A stretch of DNA of 64,000 bases from Malania oleifera (taxonomy: Eukaryota > Streptophyta > Magnoliopsida > Santalales > Ximeniaceae). The notes under the pieces were generated by a model, which saw only the letters and a program-made list of their open reading frames with translations, was not told the origin of the DNA and ran no database searches. Of this stretch, positions 46,501-58,996 are shown in pieces. The DNA lies in NCBI RefSeq assembly GCF_029873635.1, contig NC_080425.1:42286390-42350389 (forward strand). Reading direction: 5' to 3'. A program made the translations under genes and the position numbers. The stretch's first letter is position 1. Every line of letters starts with the position of its first letter.

Positions 46501-49500
46501 GAAAAAATCGAAGGTAAAAATACAAAATGAAGAAATCAATATATAGAAAAATGACAGAAAATAAAAGAGAAGCAAGTTCACAGCAGTGTACTCAAATCTG
46601 CTTACAGACTTGCCAAAAAAAAAAAAATGCATCATTTAGTACTAAACGTATACTAGAGCATTATCATATCTTTACTCCATAATCCACACATGCTTTTGTG
46701 CATAAGTTCTCACACACAGACTCGATAGCTGTGGCAGTGTCGAGATTTGGAGAAGATGTCAAATCCAATGCCTTAGATCAACATTGAAACAAAATATGGG
46801 TTCTTCAAAAAGGTAGGTGAGGTTATGTTGCACACAAGTGACGAGAGAAGTAGAGATAATCAACACAAACATCCAACAATCCTTAGGAGCTTAAGTATCA
46901 CATGGAAGGCGAGGGAGAAAATGGAAATGTAAGGGTAGAGGAAAGGAGAATACAGGGATGATGGAATGATGAACGTAGAAGAAAGTGAAGTAAGATTGAG
47001 TTAGGCTAATTCTTTTTTGTGTGGGAATGTGAGGAGATATAGAGTAAAGCAAATCAGTAAATGTGATCTAAAGTATTCTCAAGTGAGGCAAGTGGGGGAT
47101 ATTTTATGGTAGCAGTGGGGTGACAATTACCAAATAGAGTGATGCCATTAGATGTCTTGGTCTTGGCTACTAGTACTGGGATGTACAATTGGTTCGATAG
47201 GCAGGTGACAAGTAACTCTTCTTGGTTAAGGAGTATAAGAATAAAATGCAATGTCCAGGTTTGGGCAAAGAAAGATTTGGGCTCTCATTAACAAGCCCCA
47301 ACCTCAGCCCACCAGGCTTATTCTGTCTAATTCATCCGAAGGATCTGGAATTATTAAATAGGAAACCAGCCATAAATCCCATAATTAGTCCGCTTTTAGA
47401 CACATGATTGTCCTCTTTGCGGATTGCACACTCTCAATTGCCCCTCACTTATGGCTTCCTGAAAATCTCTTACAAAAATCTTCAATCATTAAAAACGTTA
47501 TTCATACAAGATGGAGATAAGTTTGCATTAAAAAAAAAACTCAAACTTGTACTTCGCCTGTGTAACACAAATTATCATTGTACACACAACCGGTCTCAAG
47601 CCTGGATAAAGGAACAGGGTTGTGGTCTTAAGTAGCTGACAGCCAACATAAAACTTTGTCAAATCTTTTCATCATGAATTCTTACCAAATTCACCTAGGT
47701 CAAGGGAATAGAGACCATGTCAGTGTAGAAGGGAGAGGAATAAGAAATTAGCACAAGAAACTAGGATTAGATCAGCAACTTGAAATATAGGGGCACTTAC
47801 AGGCAAAAGTACGGAATAATCTGCCTTCAAGAGACGAAATGATAGGGGAGAAAGCTAGAGAAACTGAAAATCAGAATTTAAAATTTGGTACACTGGAAAA
47901 GAGAAACATAGAAACAGGGTGGAATTATTGTAGACAAAGACCTAAAAAATAACGTAGTAGATGTTAAAGGAATAGGGGATAAGATCATTAAAATCAGGAT
48001 AGCTCTAGACAAATAGTAAATGTCATTAGTGTGTATGCTCCTCAAAAAGGCCTAGCAGAAAATCTTAAAAGACAATTTTAGAAAAATATGGGTAGAATTT
48101 TACAAGGGATACCAACATATAAAAAGAAATTCATAGGAGTTGATTTAAATGGATATATTAGAAAGGATAATATAGGCTATGAAAAGATACATGGAGACTA
48201 TGGACATGGAGATTAAAATGAGGCCGGTGATACAATGTTAGATTTTGTGTGGGAAAACATGGTTAATAATTTGTATTCTATGATGTTTATTTTATATTTA
48301 TTGTGTAGCTGTAAATAATGCTGCAATTAGGCAGCATGCTGGCACTGAACATGTGCCTGCCTGAAATTCTGGCAGCATGATCCAGAATTTCTGGCAGCAT
48401 GCTGAAAATATGCCTGAAAATATGGCACCAACTATGTAAACTTCTTCTATATAATGATAGCAAACCCTATGGAAGGGTAAGACATTAAGACCAACAAAAT
48501 GTAGACCCTAAAATTCAACATGTTATCAGAGCATTCATTGCTGAAATCCAACATGGTATCAGAACCTGCTGCTGCTTCTTTGCTGTTTCACTCTGGTTTT
48601 TAGTTCAAAAACTGAGTATTTTTTGCATCTTTCTGTTCAGCCTTCATTGCTGATGGTTTCAAATGATCAGGCCTTAATTGCCATGGGATCATTGTTTGTG
48701 ATCAGCCTTCATTGCTGAAATTTATTGGAGCAGTTTCTGTTTTTATTTCTACCGTTACCAGCCTTCATTGCTGGTGGTTTCAAATGATCGGACCTTAATT
48801 GCCATGGGATCATTGTAGGTGATCAGCCTTCATTGCTGAAATTTATTTCTTACCAGCCTTCATTGCTGGTGGTTTCAAATGATCAGGCCTTAATTGCAAT
48901 GGGATCATTGTTTGTGATCAGCCTTCATTGCTGAAATTTATTTCTTATCAGCCTTCATTGCTGGTGGTTTCGAGTGATCGGCCTTAATCGCCAAGAGATC
49001 ATTGTTCGTGAAGAATGTAGGAGGTTGCAGAGACAACCGCTACAACACAATCGGATGAGATTGTTCGATCCCAACAAATTGCAAAATATCCAGGCAGGGG
49101 TAAAGTAGTTTCAGAGTATTGTATCCAAGCTGGGGATGGAAAATACCCATTCGCCAGCTTGAGGGGGAGTGTGGGAAAACACGGTTAATAATTTGTATTC
49201 TATGATGTTTATTTTATATTTATTGTGTAGCCGTAAATAATGCTGCAATTAGGCAGCATGCTGGCACTGAACATGTGCCTGAAATTCTGTCAACATGCTC
49301 CAGAATTTCTGGCAGCATTTAGGTGCAGAAAATATGCCTGAAAATATAGCACCAACTATGTAAACTTCTTCTATATAATGGTAGCAAACCCTATGGAAGG
49401 GTAAGACATTAAGACCAACAAAATGTAGACCCTAAAATTCAACATTTTGCCATGTTTTACAATTTGATTATATTGAATACTTGTTTTATAAAAAGAGAAT

Positions 49501-52500
49501 AACACTTGTAACTTTAAAAAGTGGGCTTACTAAAAGCCAAAGAAATTTATTTTTAACTAAGAAGAGGGATCGTCTATCTTGTAAGGATTGTAAAGTTGTC
49601 CTAGGTGAAAGTTTGACTACACAACATAGAGTTCTAGTATTAGATATACATACTAAAAAATGGAAGAGGAGTAACATAAATCAACACAGGAGGACTAGAT
49701 GGTGAAGCTTGAAGAAAGATAATATAGTTAAATTGAAAGATAAAATAATCAAAAGTATGATTGGACGATAGAGGGTAAGGTAGATTCAAATACTATTTGG
49801 AATAAAATAGCTGACTCTATTATAAGGACAGCAAAAAGAGGTTTTAGGTGAATCGAAAGGTAGATACTCGGGGTAGTAAAGAAAGTTGGTGGTGGGATCA
49901 AGAAGTCCAAAAAGCCGTTAAAACCAAAAAAAAAAAAAAGTAAAAAAAAAAACGTACAATATGCCAAATTTGTACATATATAGAAAATCTTAAAAAATAT
50001 AAAGAGGCAAGAAAAAATGCAAAAATAGACTATTAGTGAAGCTAAACATAGAGCTTATGATACTTTATATACTAGATTAGATACAAAGGAAGGAGGAAAA
50101 AGACATTTATAGACTTGCTGGAGCTAGAGAAAGAATGCATTAGGTGATGTAAAATGTATAAAGGATGCATTAGGTGATGTAAAATGTATAAAGGATGAAA
50201 ATAATATGTCTTAACTAGAGAAGAAGACATAAAAGAGAGGTGGCGAAGATACTTTGATAAGTTGCTTAATGAGAACTAAAATGAAAGATTAAAAACGACA
50301 AATGGGGAGAGGACAAAAAATAAGAGATTTATTCGCAAAATTAAAGTCATTGAAATTAAGGTGGTGTTAAAAAAGATGGAAAGTGGGAAATCTTTGCAGG
50401 ACCCGATATAATTATCAATTGAAGTTTGGAAATATTTAGGGGATAAAGGAAATATTTGGTTAACTAACCTATTCAACATTATTATAAAAACTAAGAAAAT
50501 GTCAAAGGAATGGAGGAAAAAGTAAGTTAATACCTTTATACAAAAACAAAGGCAATATTCAAAATTGTAATAACAATCGTGGAATTAAGATTATAAGTCA
50601 CACGATGAAATTATGAATAAAACTAGAAACGAGGATATCATAAAATCAATTTGGTTTTATGCCTGAGAGATAAACAACAGAAGCTATTTATCATTTAAGT
50701 TTCATGGAAAATTTTAGGAAAAAGAATAGGAACTTGCATATGACCTTTTGAGCTAGAGAAAGCATATGATAGAGTACCCAGAGAAGTTCTTTGGTGGATC
50801 TTAGAAAAGAAGGGGGTATACAGTAGATATACTGAGGTTATTAAGGATATGTATGTAAAGTAGTGACTAGCATTAGGACTATCGAAGGGGAATCTCGAAA
50901 TTTTCCAACCACAATAGGTCTACATCAAGGTTCTACTTTGAGTCCATATGTTTTTACTTTAGTGATTGATGAACTTAATAAGAATATCTAAAATGAGATC
51001 CCTTGGTGTATGTTGCTTACAGATGATATTGTGTTGGCTGATGATAGCAAGAGCAAAGTGGAATCTATAAGTTAGAACTTTGGAGAACCGCATTAGAATT
51101 CAAAGGTTTTAGGATAAGTAGTAATAAGAAAAAAATATATGAAACATAATTTCAATAATATAAGGAGTAGGAGTGGAGAGAAGATTAAATTTGATAATCA
51201 ATAAATTAATAGCACTAATAGATTTTGATATCTGGAATCAAATATGCAAGTGGAAGGGGAAATTGAAGAAAATGTAATACATAGAATTAAAATAGGTTGG
51301 GAAAAATGGAGGAATGTGCTAAGGGTGTTGTGTGATCATAGAATACCCTTATTTCATAAGATTGCTATAAGGTCGACTATGTTTTATGGTTCAAAATGTT
51401 GGACAACTAAAAAACATGTACAAAAAGTAAAAGTTGCTGAATTGCGACTGTTAAGGTAGATGAGTGGTATAACATTATAAGATAAAATAAGAAAGGAGCA
51501 TATGCGCAATAATTTAGGTATAGCCCCAGTCCGAAACAAGACAAGGGAGGCGGCTTAAATGGTTTAGGCATTTGAAACGAAGCTTAGTAGAGCACATATG
51601 AGGAGGAGTGAGTTAGTCATTATTTCTAATGTGAAAAGGGATAGGAGCAGACCTAAAATAACTTGGAATGAGATAGTGAGGAAGAATTTAATAGCCCTTA
51701 ATCTAATAGAGGAAAACGCTCTCAATCGAGTGAAGTGGCAGAAAAGGATTCATGCAACTGACCCTACTAGTGGGACTTATTGTTGTTGTATGCAAATGGA
51801 GATAATGAGTATGGGCATGCATGTTGCAAAATTTAAGTAAAAAATGGACCTGCAGTCACCACCAAATTAATTGTTAGTTGAAAAAAAAATAATTAAGTCC
51901 ATTTTACTCATTTACATATATAAAGTACACAAACACATTATATGGTTATGCATTCACGTCATATTATGACCATTTATCCATCTAGATTTTGGGAAATTAG
52001 TCTAGATTTTGGCATCCACACTCAAATGTATGCTGAGACACAGTAGCACCCACATCTACAATTCACAGTTGCAACATGTTTGTCATTGAGAAATTAACTA
52101 ATTATAAACAGGCAGATTTATGGGAAGGCAACATGAGATTTGATTTTGCTTGTTACAAAAACATGCAATAACACAAGAAAATGCAACAAAAAACTCAATT
52201 CTGGAAAGTGATGTAAATGCCAGGCATCAAGTACAATAGGTTATTTTCCCTTAAAAGCCTGCAGGAGTCGGTACTTGAACCAAGATATATGAATTATACA
52301 CACAAAATTAATTTTAACTGCAGATACATGAAATGAATCCAAGGAAAAAAACATGAAGCCCCTTGTTTTAAATTAATATAGAAATAACGAGCAGCTTGTA
52401 ATCTGACATTATGATCAAACTATGTAATTCCATTTTCATAGAAATTATATACACTTATACGTCAGCTAACACATTAATCATCAAAATCAATAGAATAAAA

Positions 52501-55500
52501 CAAATTTGTTATATGTATATAGTAACCCCTCCGGGGAAAATAAAAAAGTGATTCCCACTACTTTCAAAACCCTTCCAAGGTTGCTTTTTTCACCCTAGGA
52601 GGCCGCTTGGGAAAGGTCCTCACCCTTGACAAACTTCAAAGAAAGGGCATTTCTACCATTAATAGATGTTTCCTGTGCCTCAAAGAAGCAGAATCCATGG
52701 ATCACATCCTTCTCCATTGCCCCTGGACTGGGAGTCCCTAGAGTTCAGCCATTTTCTCGGTCAATCAGAAAAGGGTCATTGCAGCATTGGTTGAGAGCAA
52801 GATTTGTGCTTGGAAAGGGATCTGCACCAACAAGCTCAAAATGAGAGCCCTTTCTCTTATTCCTTTGCTATTTTTTGGTGGTATGGAAAGAAAGAAACAG
52901 AAGGGCTTTCAATGGGATGGCCTCTTCCTTGCAAGTTGTTAAAGATAACCGGATTTCCATGATCTCTAGTTGTCATTGTGGGTTGCCCAAGAGGGACCTC
53001 CCTATTATTCTTGATTTCCTGGATGCACTTCAGTGGCTGGTGTCTGTTTTAGTTTTTTGTTGTTTGTGCTGAAAGGCATCTTATTAATGCCTAGTTTTCC
53101 TTTAATAATGTTTCTTCACTGATCAAAAAAAAAACTAATTTCAATATAAAGTGCTAATTTAGACACCAAATATCAACCCCTGAATAGTATTGCAAAGATT
53201 AAGGTTCAACATGAGAATAGTCGAGATATCAGGCTCTCTGATCTGGAGCAAAGTTTCAAAACAAAAAGAAAGAAACAAAGAAAAGGAAAAAGAAAAGGCT
53301 GCACTCAACTGAGCACAAATACGTTCACATTACTGCAGCAGAATTATCTAGGGGCTTTGTGTCTTTTCCAATTCTTTCCTTTAAATTACATTGGGTGATT
53401 TAAGACTGGTTTTAAAGGCTGCAATTTGATTTTACTTACAATTTTTGCCATATAAAAGTGTATCTAAAGGCTATAACTGAATCATTATTTAGGTTTTGAT
53501 GATTATTCAATAAAGAACGTTATTCTATTCCTTGTCCTCTACTCTGTAGCCTAGAAAACCAATCATTGACTGCAATTTGATATGAGTTGTCCTTTTTATG
53601 ATCTCTACATATTTTTTATAATTGTGTGAGATTTTCCTACATCATTCTCGAAGAATGCTCGTCTCACTAAGTGGGGAAACATGCAACGCCCTCTGCTTTA
53701 CGTATTGCACATAGTACTAAAGATTAAAAGGCAACCCATTTCATCCATTCATGAATGCTACAACACACTCCACATAAAGGTTCAAAACATTGCTCCTGAT
53801 AGAAAACCAAAACTCCTATTAGAATTCACACTTCTAGACTAGAGATTTTTGTCAGTCAGATTGAAACTAAAGTGAAAAAGCTAATATAAGTTTGAGCATA
53901 ATCTTTACATTATGTTAGCCAGATTCTTCCTGAAAGTGTGCAACCCAAAAAGTTAAAAAAATAAGTAGATCATATGAATGCATGTTGCCACTGCCTTCAG
54001 ACTAGTTGCATCTAGAAGAACACAATGTGTCACAAAGAAACAAACATTTTATTGGCTTAAAATTTTAACAAGAGAATTTTAAATTGTTGATTTGTCATAA
54101 TCTGACCAAAAAACTGAGTGGCTTACAAAATTGACAAGAGATTATTACATTGTTTCTTTTTTGTAATATAACAAATGAGTTGGGTGAGAAATGTCATAGA
54201 TTGTTAAGCTAATGGACCATGAAGTACAAGTTTAATGTTCAGATTCGACTAATATATTACAATTTAAATACATCTATATGGGGTATTGAGGTGGAAAAGT
54301 TGTAATATAGTATGGGTATCAAACTTATTTGTAAGATAATGTGCATTAAACATATTTAGTTAATACAAACGAAATTCATAAATTGTTTGAATATTATTTA
54401 TTATACAAATAATGATAATTTAGACATGAATTGTTAAATAAAATGTTGTTGTAAGTTTATTTTTTCATATAATCTCAAAAGCACGTATAATAATCTTTTG
54501 TTTCGATAAAAATAAATAAAATAAATTAAGATATAAATTTCACTTCACTCCTAAATCTTTCATTTGAATTCTGAGGAAATTTCATTGCTTAGTTAAAATT
54601 TCGAGATTTCGATAAATTTCGGATGATTTGTTGAGATTTCGATGGAAATTATGCAAGATGGAAATTGACTGCCATTTCGATATTGAGTCACGGAAACCGG
54701 AAATTTCCATGGAAATTCTGACAATTTCATGGAAATTTAACACCATGGTTTAGAATATGATGAAACAATATATATTAACTTTTAGCTTGTTGATTAATTT
54801 TCTATATATTCCCTCTAGATATCTGAGAATTTTCCACACATTTCCTTATTTCGTAAAAGTACCAGGAAAAACTATGCATCATATATTTATGTAAATTTAC
54901 AACAATCAAGATGTTTGCATTTTATTCTGAAATAATTTCAAATAACCATACAACTTAAGGTTTATGAGAATTTTGTGCTTTTCATCTCAAAAGATAAAGC
55001 AAGTTTGCCATCTTCTCTCACCTTTCAATAGGGCAAGCATGCGTGTGTGCATCTATACATGAGAAGTGAACCCAAGATGATTAAACTCCCGGAACAATAT
55101 TTTCAAGATTTTTGAAGTTTGTGCGTATGTGTGTGATGTGGAAAAAAACAATAATGATAAAAAAAAAAAAAGGAAATTTTTTTTTTCTAACACCCAAATA
55201 ATTAGTATGTGCATGAAAAAAAAATCCCCCCAATTTCAATGCCCTAGGAACCCTATCCCATCCATGAGAAAAAGAAAACTTGAACCCAAGTCCTGATATA
55301 ACATATAATAGTCTAGGACTAGCAAATACTAAACAATAATATTTCTTAATTTCCCTAAAATCTAAAGTTACCCATAGTATCTAAATATTGTACATGTTTT
55401 TTGCACAATAGAAACTACGGTATTGTAATTTTAGGTAAGTTATAGTTAAAGCCCCAAGATCACCACTTTGCTAACTCCATTGCATACATATGCTTTTAGC

Positions 55501-56798
55501 CATTAATGATCTAGGTAAACGTTTTCTTATATTTAACCCATCACAAGTCTTCAATCTGATTTCATCATATACACATCACACATGATTTTAAGCAATAATA
55601 ATCCTGAGTTAATATTTCTTTATGATAAGGCACTCTCAAACATTAATACGCACATATTAACACTAACTTATGTAGCTAAAATTCTCATCTTGATAAGCAT
55701 AACAACATTAAATTTGATTCCGTGCATACCCAGCTGACTATATTACCCTCAAAAGTAGACTATTCAGCTTTTAAGGCATTTATACAGTACTCAAATACAT
55801 GTTATTTCACACAGTTCTACCGGGCATTACCGAACATTGGTTATGTAATGAATAACACACACACACACACACACTTTGCTCCTTATGACTTTTTTTGTAG
55901 GCTTGCTCCTTTAAAATTCTTTTATATGCTTGATCCTTGAGAGTAGTTATTAAAAATCAACAAACTAAATTCAGCTAACTTCAAGCTATTAGAAGAAAAA
56001 GGCAAACTTAAAAACATAAAATAAGCGAGATTGAAAGAGAGAATAATACAAAAACCAAAAGGCAGATTAGAAAATATGTGAAGTCAAAAGGACAACTCAA
56101 AGATCAAGATATTAAATATTCATGCAATGTAGGCACCAAGTATGTTATCTAATTTGTGGATAACATTATTCCTTCTAGTGATACTCTTGGTTAATTATTA
56201 GCATGTCATCAAACCTTTATCATGCCATGAAAACTAACCAAATTTTGTAGGCTTCAAACTTATATTGGTCACATAGGAGAATTGATTGGAAAGGCAGTCT
56301 TGAGGCGCACGCCGCGCACCTAATGCGTTTTGAGGCCAAAATGCCACAAGGCGTAATGTAAAAGGCGAAAGTCTCAAAAGGTGCAGCCAGCAAAAAATTA
56401 TTTTAAAAAAAAATACCATCACTTGTGCAAGTTCCTCAGAAGAAGTAGCTTTCCTTGACATCAATGAATACTCTCATTCTGACAATCAATCTTTTCTGTC
56501 AAGACTCCTCTGACAAGACGGCCGGGGTGTTGTCTTCAGCTGATCAAGCACCATGATTCCCAATCCCCCCCTTCTCTCAGCTTGCTTCAAATGTCAACCA
56601 ACCTCAGTTCTTCTCCAGATCTGCGTCTTTGTCTTCTCAGGCGATCTCTCCCACATTCAGGACCTAATTCAAATCTTTGACACTCAATTGCTTCAGACAT
56701 TCTCAAAAATATTCGCACAAAAACCTCTTTGTAGACAACTTCTCTCGCTTCAGCAAGCCATACGACTAAGAGATCTCTTTTCAATTTCATTCAAGGTT

Positions 56799-56829
<31 letters not shown>

Positions 56830-57778
56830 CTGACTAATATTAACACTCTTTTAACCAGGAAGGGCAAGGGTTGGAGTAAAATATTAAGCTCATTGGACGA
56901 GACATGCAATGGCCCTGCAATTCATGGGCAAATACCCCCACAGCCAGCTTGAGTTTAGACTATCTATGCTATCTTTCAGGGGTAAAATTTAAAGAACATG
57001 TTTATTTTAAATTTTTTGTATGCATAAGTTATTTATATATTTTTTAAATAAAAAAATAAAATTCCCAAAAGGCATACGCCTCAATGCCTTGAGGCCTCTG
57101 CCTCGCCTTGTCAAGATAAAATGCCTTGCCTCGTCAAGATAAAATGCCTCCCCATACCCATTTGCCTTTCAAAACATTGGATAGGAGCATGTGACAATTT
57201 GAAATTGATTCACATCCCATCATCCATCATTATTACATTATTTCTTCCGCTTATGCTTGTACTAAAGAGTAGTTCCGTTAGAGTTGACCTTTCTGGAAAC
57301 TTCCCACCACTAAACTGCACAACTTGTTCTACTTCTCTGCAATGTAGATCACACTTGGCCGGCATATTAGAGGTGCATAATTCATGACAAACAAATTCAT
57401 AGTTGGGTGCCACAGATTATATACAAACCTCAAGCAATTACATGAACCCCTATAGCAAACGTAAGTAACTGACAGAATTTTAGAGCAACTGCCTACACCC
57501 TAACCAATGAAATGGGTTACGCCTACTTACCTAGAAGCTTTTGACAGCCAAAATGTGCACAAAGGCCAACATTAAATGCAAACTCTTACACAGCTTGCAC
57601 GCAGTACAGATGAAAATTCCATTTTAGACAGCTCTGTTTAAGGGTAGCTGCAACTGGCTGTGGTTTAAAGCATGAAACAACATCTGTCTTTTCTGCCCAA
57701 AAAAAAATATCTTAAGGCGAAATAATTTGGGAAGACTCTAGATACTGAAATTGACAATAATATTTTCTGCACCTCACC

Positions 57779-57812
<34 letters not shown>

Positions 57813-58292
57813 AGATCTAAAACAGAGATCTAAAACCCCTAGACATTACATCAATCCACAGTGCCATGCCTAATGAAAAGAGGATATTCTACTCCAGAAT
57901 TTAACCAGAAGCGCACACAAACACACAGACAAAGTGTGCTTACTAAACTTGACCTCAAATCACAGGCTATGAACACTCACAGCGTCATTAAAACCGCAAA
58001 ATCAACCCTCAAAGCATCACGAACCTCAGCAATCAAATCACAAGGCACGGCATTTCCAAATCAACAGATCTAAATCGAATGGTCAAATATAATGCAAAAA
58101 TGACAAGATCTTAAAGCTGAAATAGCGAATTACGATTCGAAGACCAAGTCGCATCTAGGGCTTCAGACCGACGAACTCGAGCTTTACCTTGTGGTCAGAC
58201 TCAGATGCGGACGACGGCGACAAGACGAGAGCAAGGAGAAAGACGACAACCAGCGAAGAGGACGATCGGACGGTGAACTGCAACGACGCCAT
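40549..58292 (-). CDS. TMN1: Transmembrane nine (EMP70/TM9SF) protein, TMN1-type
   Basis: Nonaspanin of Golgi/endosomal membranes. Twelve exons, minus strand: 58292-58188, 46146-45954, 45870-45766, 44450-44433, 44338-44241, 44149-43997, 43758-43624, 43507-43341, 43146-43052, 42869-42496, 41790-41517, 40616-40549. Lengths sum to 1785 nt (594 codons plus TAA), and every junction keeps frame with GT-AG borders. Residues 1-29 form a signal peptide (hydrophobic [11 protein letters not shown], cleavage after SSA). The lumenal domain contains [13 protein letters not shown] and YWFEFFMDDLPLWGFVGEL. Nine membrane spans begin near exon 7 ([17 protein letters not shown]). The family signatures [38 protein letters not shown] and [13 protein letters not shown] are intact. 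It ends R-N-I-K-C-D, a K-x-D motif known in plant TMN proteins to bind COPI and retain them in the Golgi. Length fits the family (about 590). The exon 7 donor is weak (GTGCTG). Family role is membrane-protein sorting; no further function can be read from this sequence. Confidence 0.97.
45145..45432 (+). mobile_element. Tiny TRIM element, 288 bp, TSD ATCAC
   Basis: A 5' LTR (45145-45217, 73 bp, TGTCAAAG...CCAACA) is directly followed by a primer-binding site TGGTATCAGAGC (45218-45229). About 145 bp of non-coding internal DNA ends in a purine tract (GCAAGGGAG). The 3' LTR follows (45363-45432, 70 bp, TGTTAAAG...GCTAACA). The target duplication ATCAC is perfect (45140-45144, 45433-45437). It lies in intron 3 (44451-45765) of the TMN gene, antisense to it. 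Confidence 0.88.
48248..49444 (+). mobile_element. TRIM/short non-autonomous LTR element, TSD TTTTG
   Basis: LTRs at 48248-48520 (273 bp) and 49170-49444 (275 bp), TGTGGGAAAAC...TTCAACA, are nearly identical. Target duplication TTTTG is perfect (48243-48247, 49445-49449). The primer-binding site is TGTTATCAGAGC just after the 5' LTR, with a second TGGTATCAGAACC 30 bp on. The polypurine tract TTGAGGGGGAG precedes the 3' LTR. The 649-bp internal region is non-coding and consists largely of 95-bp tandem units. It is inserted in the endonuclease part of the RTE LINE. Confidence 0.93.
48640..49012. repeat. Four tandem units inside the TRIM
   Basis: Units start at 48640, 48761, 48856 and 48951. 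Each has GCCTTCATTGCTGGTGGTTTC, then AATGATCGGCCTTAATTGCC, ATGGGATCATTGTTTGTG and ATCAGCCTTCATTGCTGAAATTT. The last three are spaced 95 bp apart; the first has a 26-bp insertion. GATCA-type half-palindromes recur in each unit. Confidence 0.88.
52555..53115 (+). pseudogene. L1-type LINE 3' end (zf-RVT domain)
   Basis: The plus-strand reading gives [15 protein letters not shown] and then the zinc-binding R-C-F-L-C...D-H-I-L-L-H-C (zf-RVT family) at about 52605-52715. After frameshifts comes [13 protein letters not shown] and a terminal L-D-F-L-D-A-L-Q-W (52875-53035), then an A-rich end (53131-53141). This is the C-terminal 160 or so residues of a plant non-LTR polyprotein, 5'-truncated and broken. 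Confidence 0.85.
54586..54755. repeat. AAATTTC-rich imperfect palindrome, possible MITE
   Basis: Left (TTAGTTAAAATTTCGAGATTTC) and right (reverse complement CATGGTGTTAAATTTCCATG) edges are similar, and the centre is full of GAAATTTCCATGGAAATTC-type palindromes. The flanks give no clear TSD. It resembles common plant MITEs with AAATTTCG words. Confidence 0.4.
55856..55875. repeat. (CA)n microsatellite
   Basis: About ten CA units inside intron 1 of the TMN gene. Confidence 0.9.
56280..57179. mobile_element. hAT-type MITE in intron 1
   Basis: The left end AATTGATTGGAAAGGCA and the reverse complement of the right end CAATGTTTTGAAAGGCA are imperfect terminal inverted repeats. Both are followed inward by GAGGC-rich sequence (TTGAGGCGCACGCC; AGGCATTTTATCTTGACGAGG). 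Flanking 8-bp duplications are CATAGGAG (56272-56279) and GATAGGAG (57180-57187), 7/8 identical, fitting hAT. It has an internal (GA)n tract (about 56803-56829) and no transposase. Confidence 0.72.
57780..57809. repeat. (CT)n microsatellite
   Basis: Fifteen CT units in intron 1, about 0.4 kb downstream (in the gene's sense) of exon 1. Confidence 0.9.
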
Positions 58293-58440
58293 CGTCGGGC
58301 AAGACCTGGATCTACAACAAAGAGTCCGAGATACTTTCAGGGAGAGAGAGAGAGAGAGAGAGAGAGAGGTTTCTCCAAATTTCAGAGATTTGCTTACTGA
58401 GGACCCAGGTGGTGGAGAGGCTTTCTACTAGTAGATTTGC
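58293..58440 (-). promoter_or_regulatory. 5' leader of TMN gene with (CT)n tract
   Basis: Upstream of the ATG (58292-58290) the minus strand has a (CT)14-like tract (plus-strand GA repeat 58341-58368) about 50 bp before the start, then pyrimidine-rich sequence. CT-rich leaders and Y-patches are common in plant housekeeping promoters. No clear TATA box is seen within 200 bp upstream. Confidence 0.55.
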
Positions 58441-58988
58441 GACCTATGAACGCATACAGCTCTACTTGAAATGATCTTCTTCGGTTACTTTTGGGCGTAG
58501 CTCATCTCAAATGCACCCATTTTGTCGTATTTTTGGATTTTTAAACTTACATAAACTTGTTCACCCGTGCACTCAATAAATATTTGATTATTTAAATTGT
58601 AAATATAATTTTTATTATTATTTGTTATTTTAATTAATTTACCTGATTAATCTCTAAATATATTATTAAAATATATTTTAATTGCAGCGTATTATACACG
58701 GCATGAAATTGTCAATGAGCTATTAAAATTAAATTGACCCCCCAAAATAGTTTCTAAACAAATTATATTTCAAACAAATCATTTAATAAAATGTGTTTTC
58801 TATTTTAAAATTGTTGATATGTGTCTTAAATTAAGCGGTCTTTATAATAAATAAGTTTTATTCATTAGCTGTACAAAAAAGTTTTGATTAGTTTTTAAAA
58901 TGTTACTTTATTTTCTAATTCAACATAAATTTGTATCGGGGCTTTGGAGGCCACAAAATACCTCTTGTTTTACTTTGATTTATATATA
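58441..58988. other. Upstream intergenic DNA of the TMN gene
   Basis: AT-rich; no gene or repeat boundary seen. It probably contains promoter elements of the minus-strand gene, but none can be assigned. Confidence 0.4.
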
Positions 58989-58996
58989 GTTGGAAG

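Larger units (their letters stand above)
47690..51845 (+). pseudogene. Decayed RTE-type LINE (endonuclease and reverse transcriptase)
   Basis: Fragments in all three forward frames follow the order of plant RTE LINE proteins. The AP-endonuclease part includes [16 protein letters not shown] (about 48018) and 'G-V-D-L-N-G-Y-I' (about 48137), then after the nested [20 protein letters not shown] and [20 protein letters not shown] (49470-49705). The reverse transcriptase has the catalytic box reading [10 protein letters not shown] (about 51015-51045, family FADD). The tail [14 protein letters not shown] (about 51735) and a TTGTTGTTG-rich end follow. Many stops and frameshifts; not functional. It lies in intron 1 of the TMN gene, antisense to it. 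Confidence 0.88.
46147..58187 (-). other. Intron 1 of the TMN gene, 12.0 kb
   Basis: Bounded by donor AAG|GTAAAG (58187) and acceptor CCGCAG| (46147), joining Lys35 to Tyr36. It contains an RTE LINE with a nested TRIM (47690-51845), an L1-type tail (52555-53115), a possible MITE (54586-54755), an hAT MITE (56280-57179) and GA, CT and CA microsatellites. The other introns are 82-1315 bp. No alternative exon is evident inside it. Confidence 0.93.

Noticed and set aside
56553-56837. 94-residue ORF as a possible gene in intron 1
   Set aside because: It lies inside the hAT MITE and ends in a (GA)n tract; no conserved domain seen.
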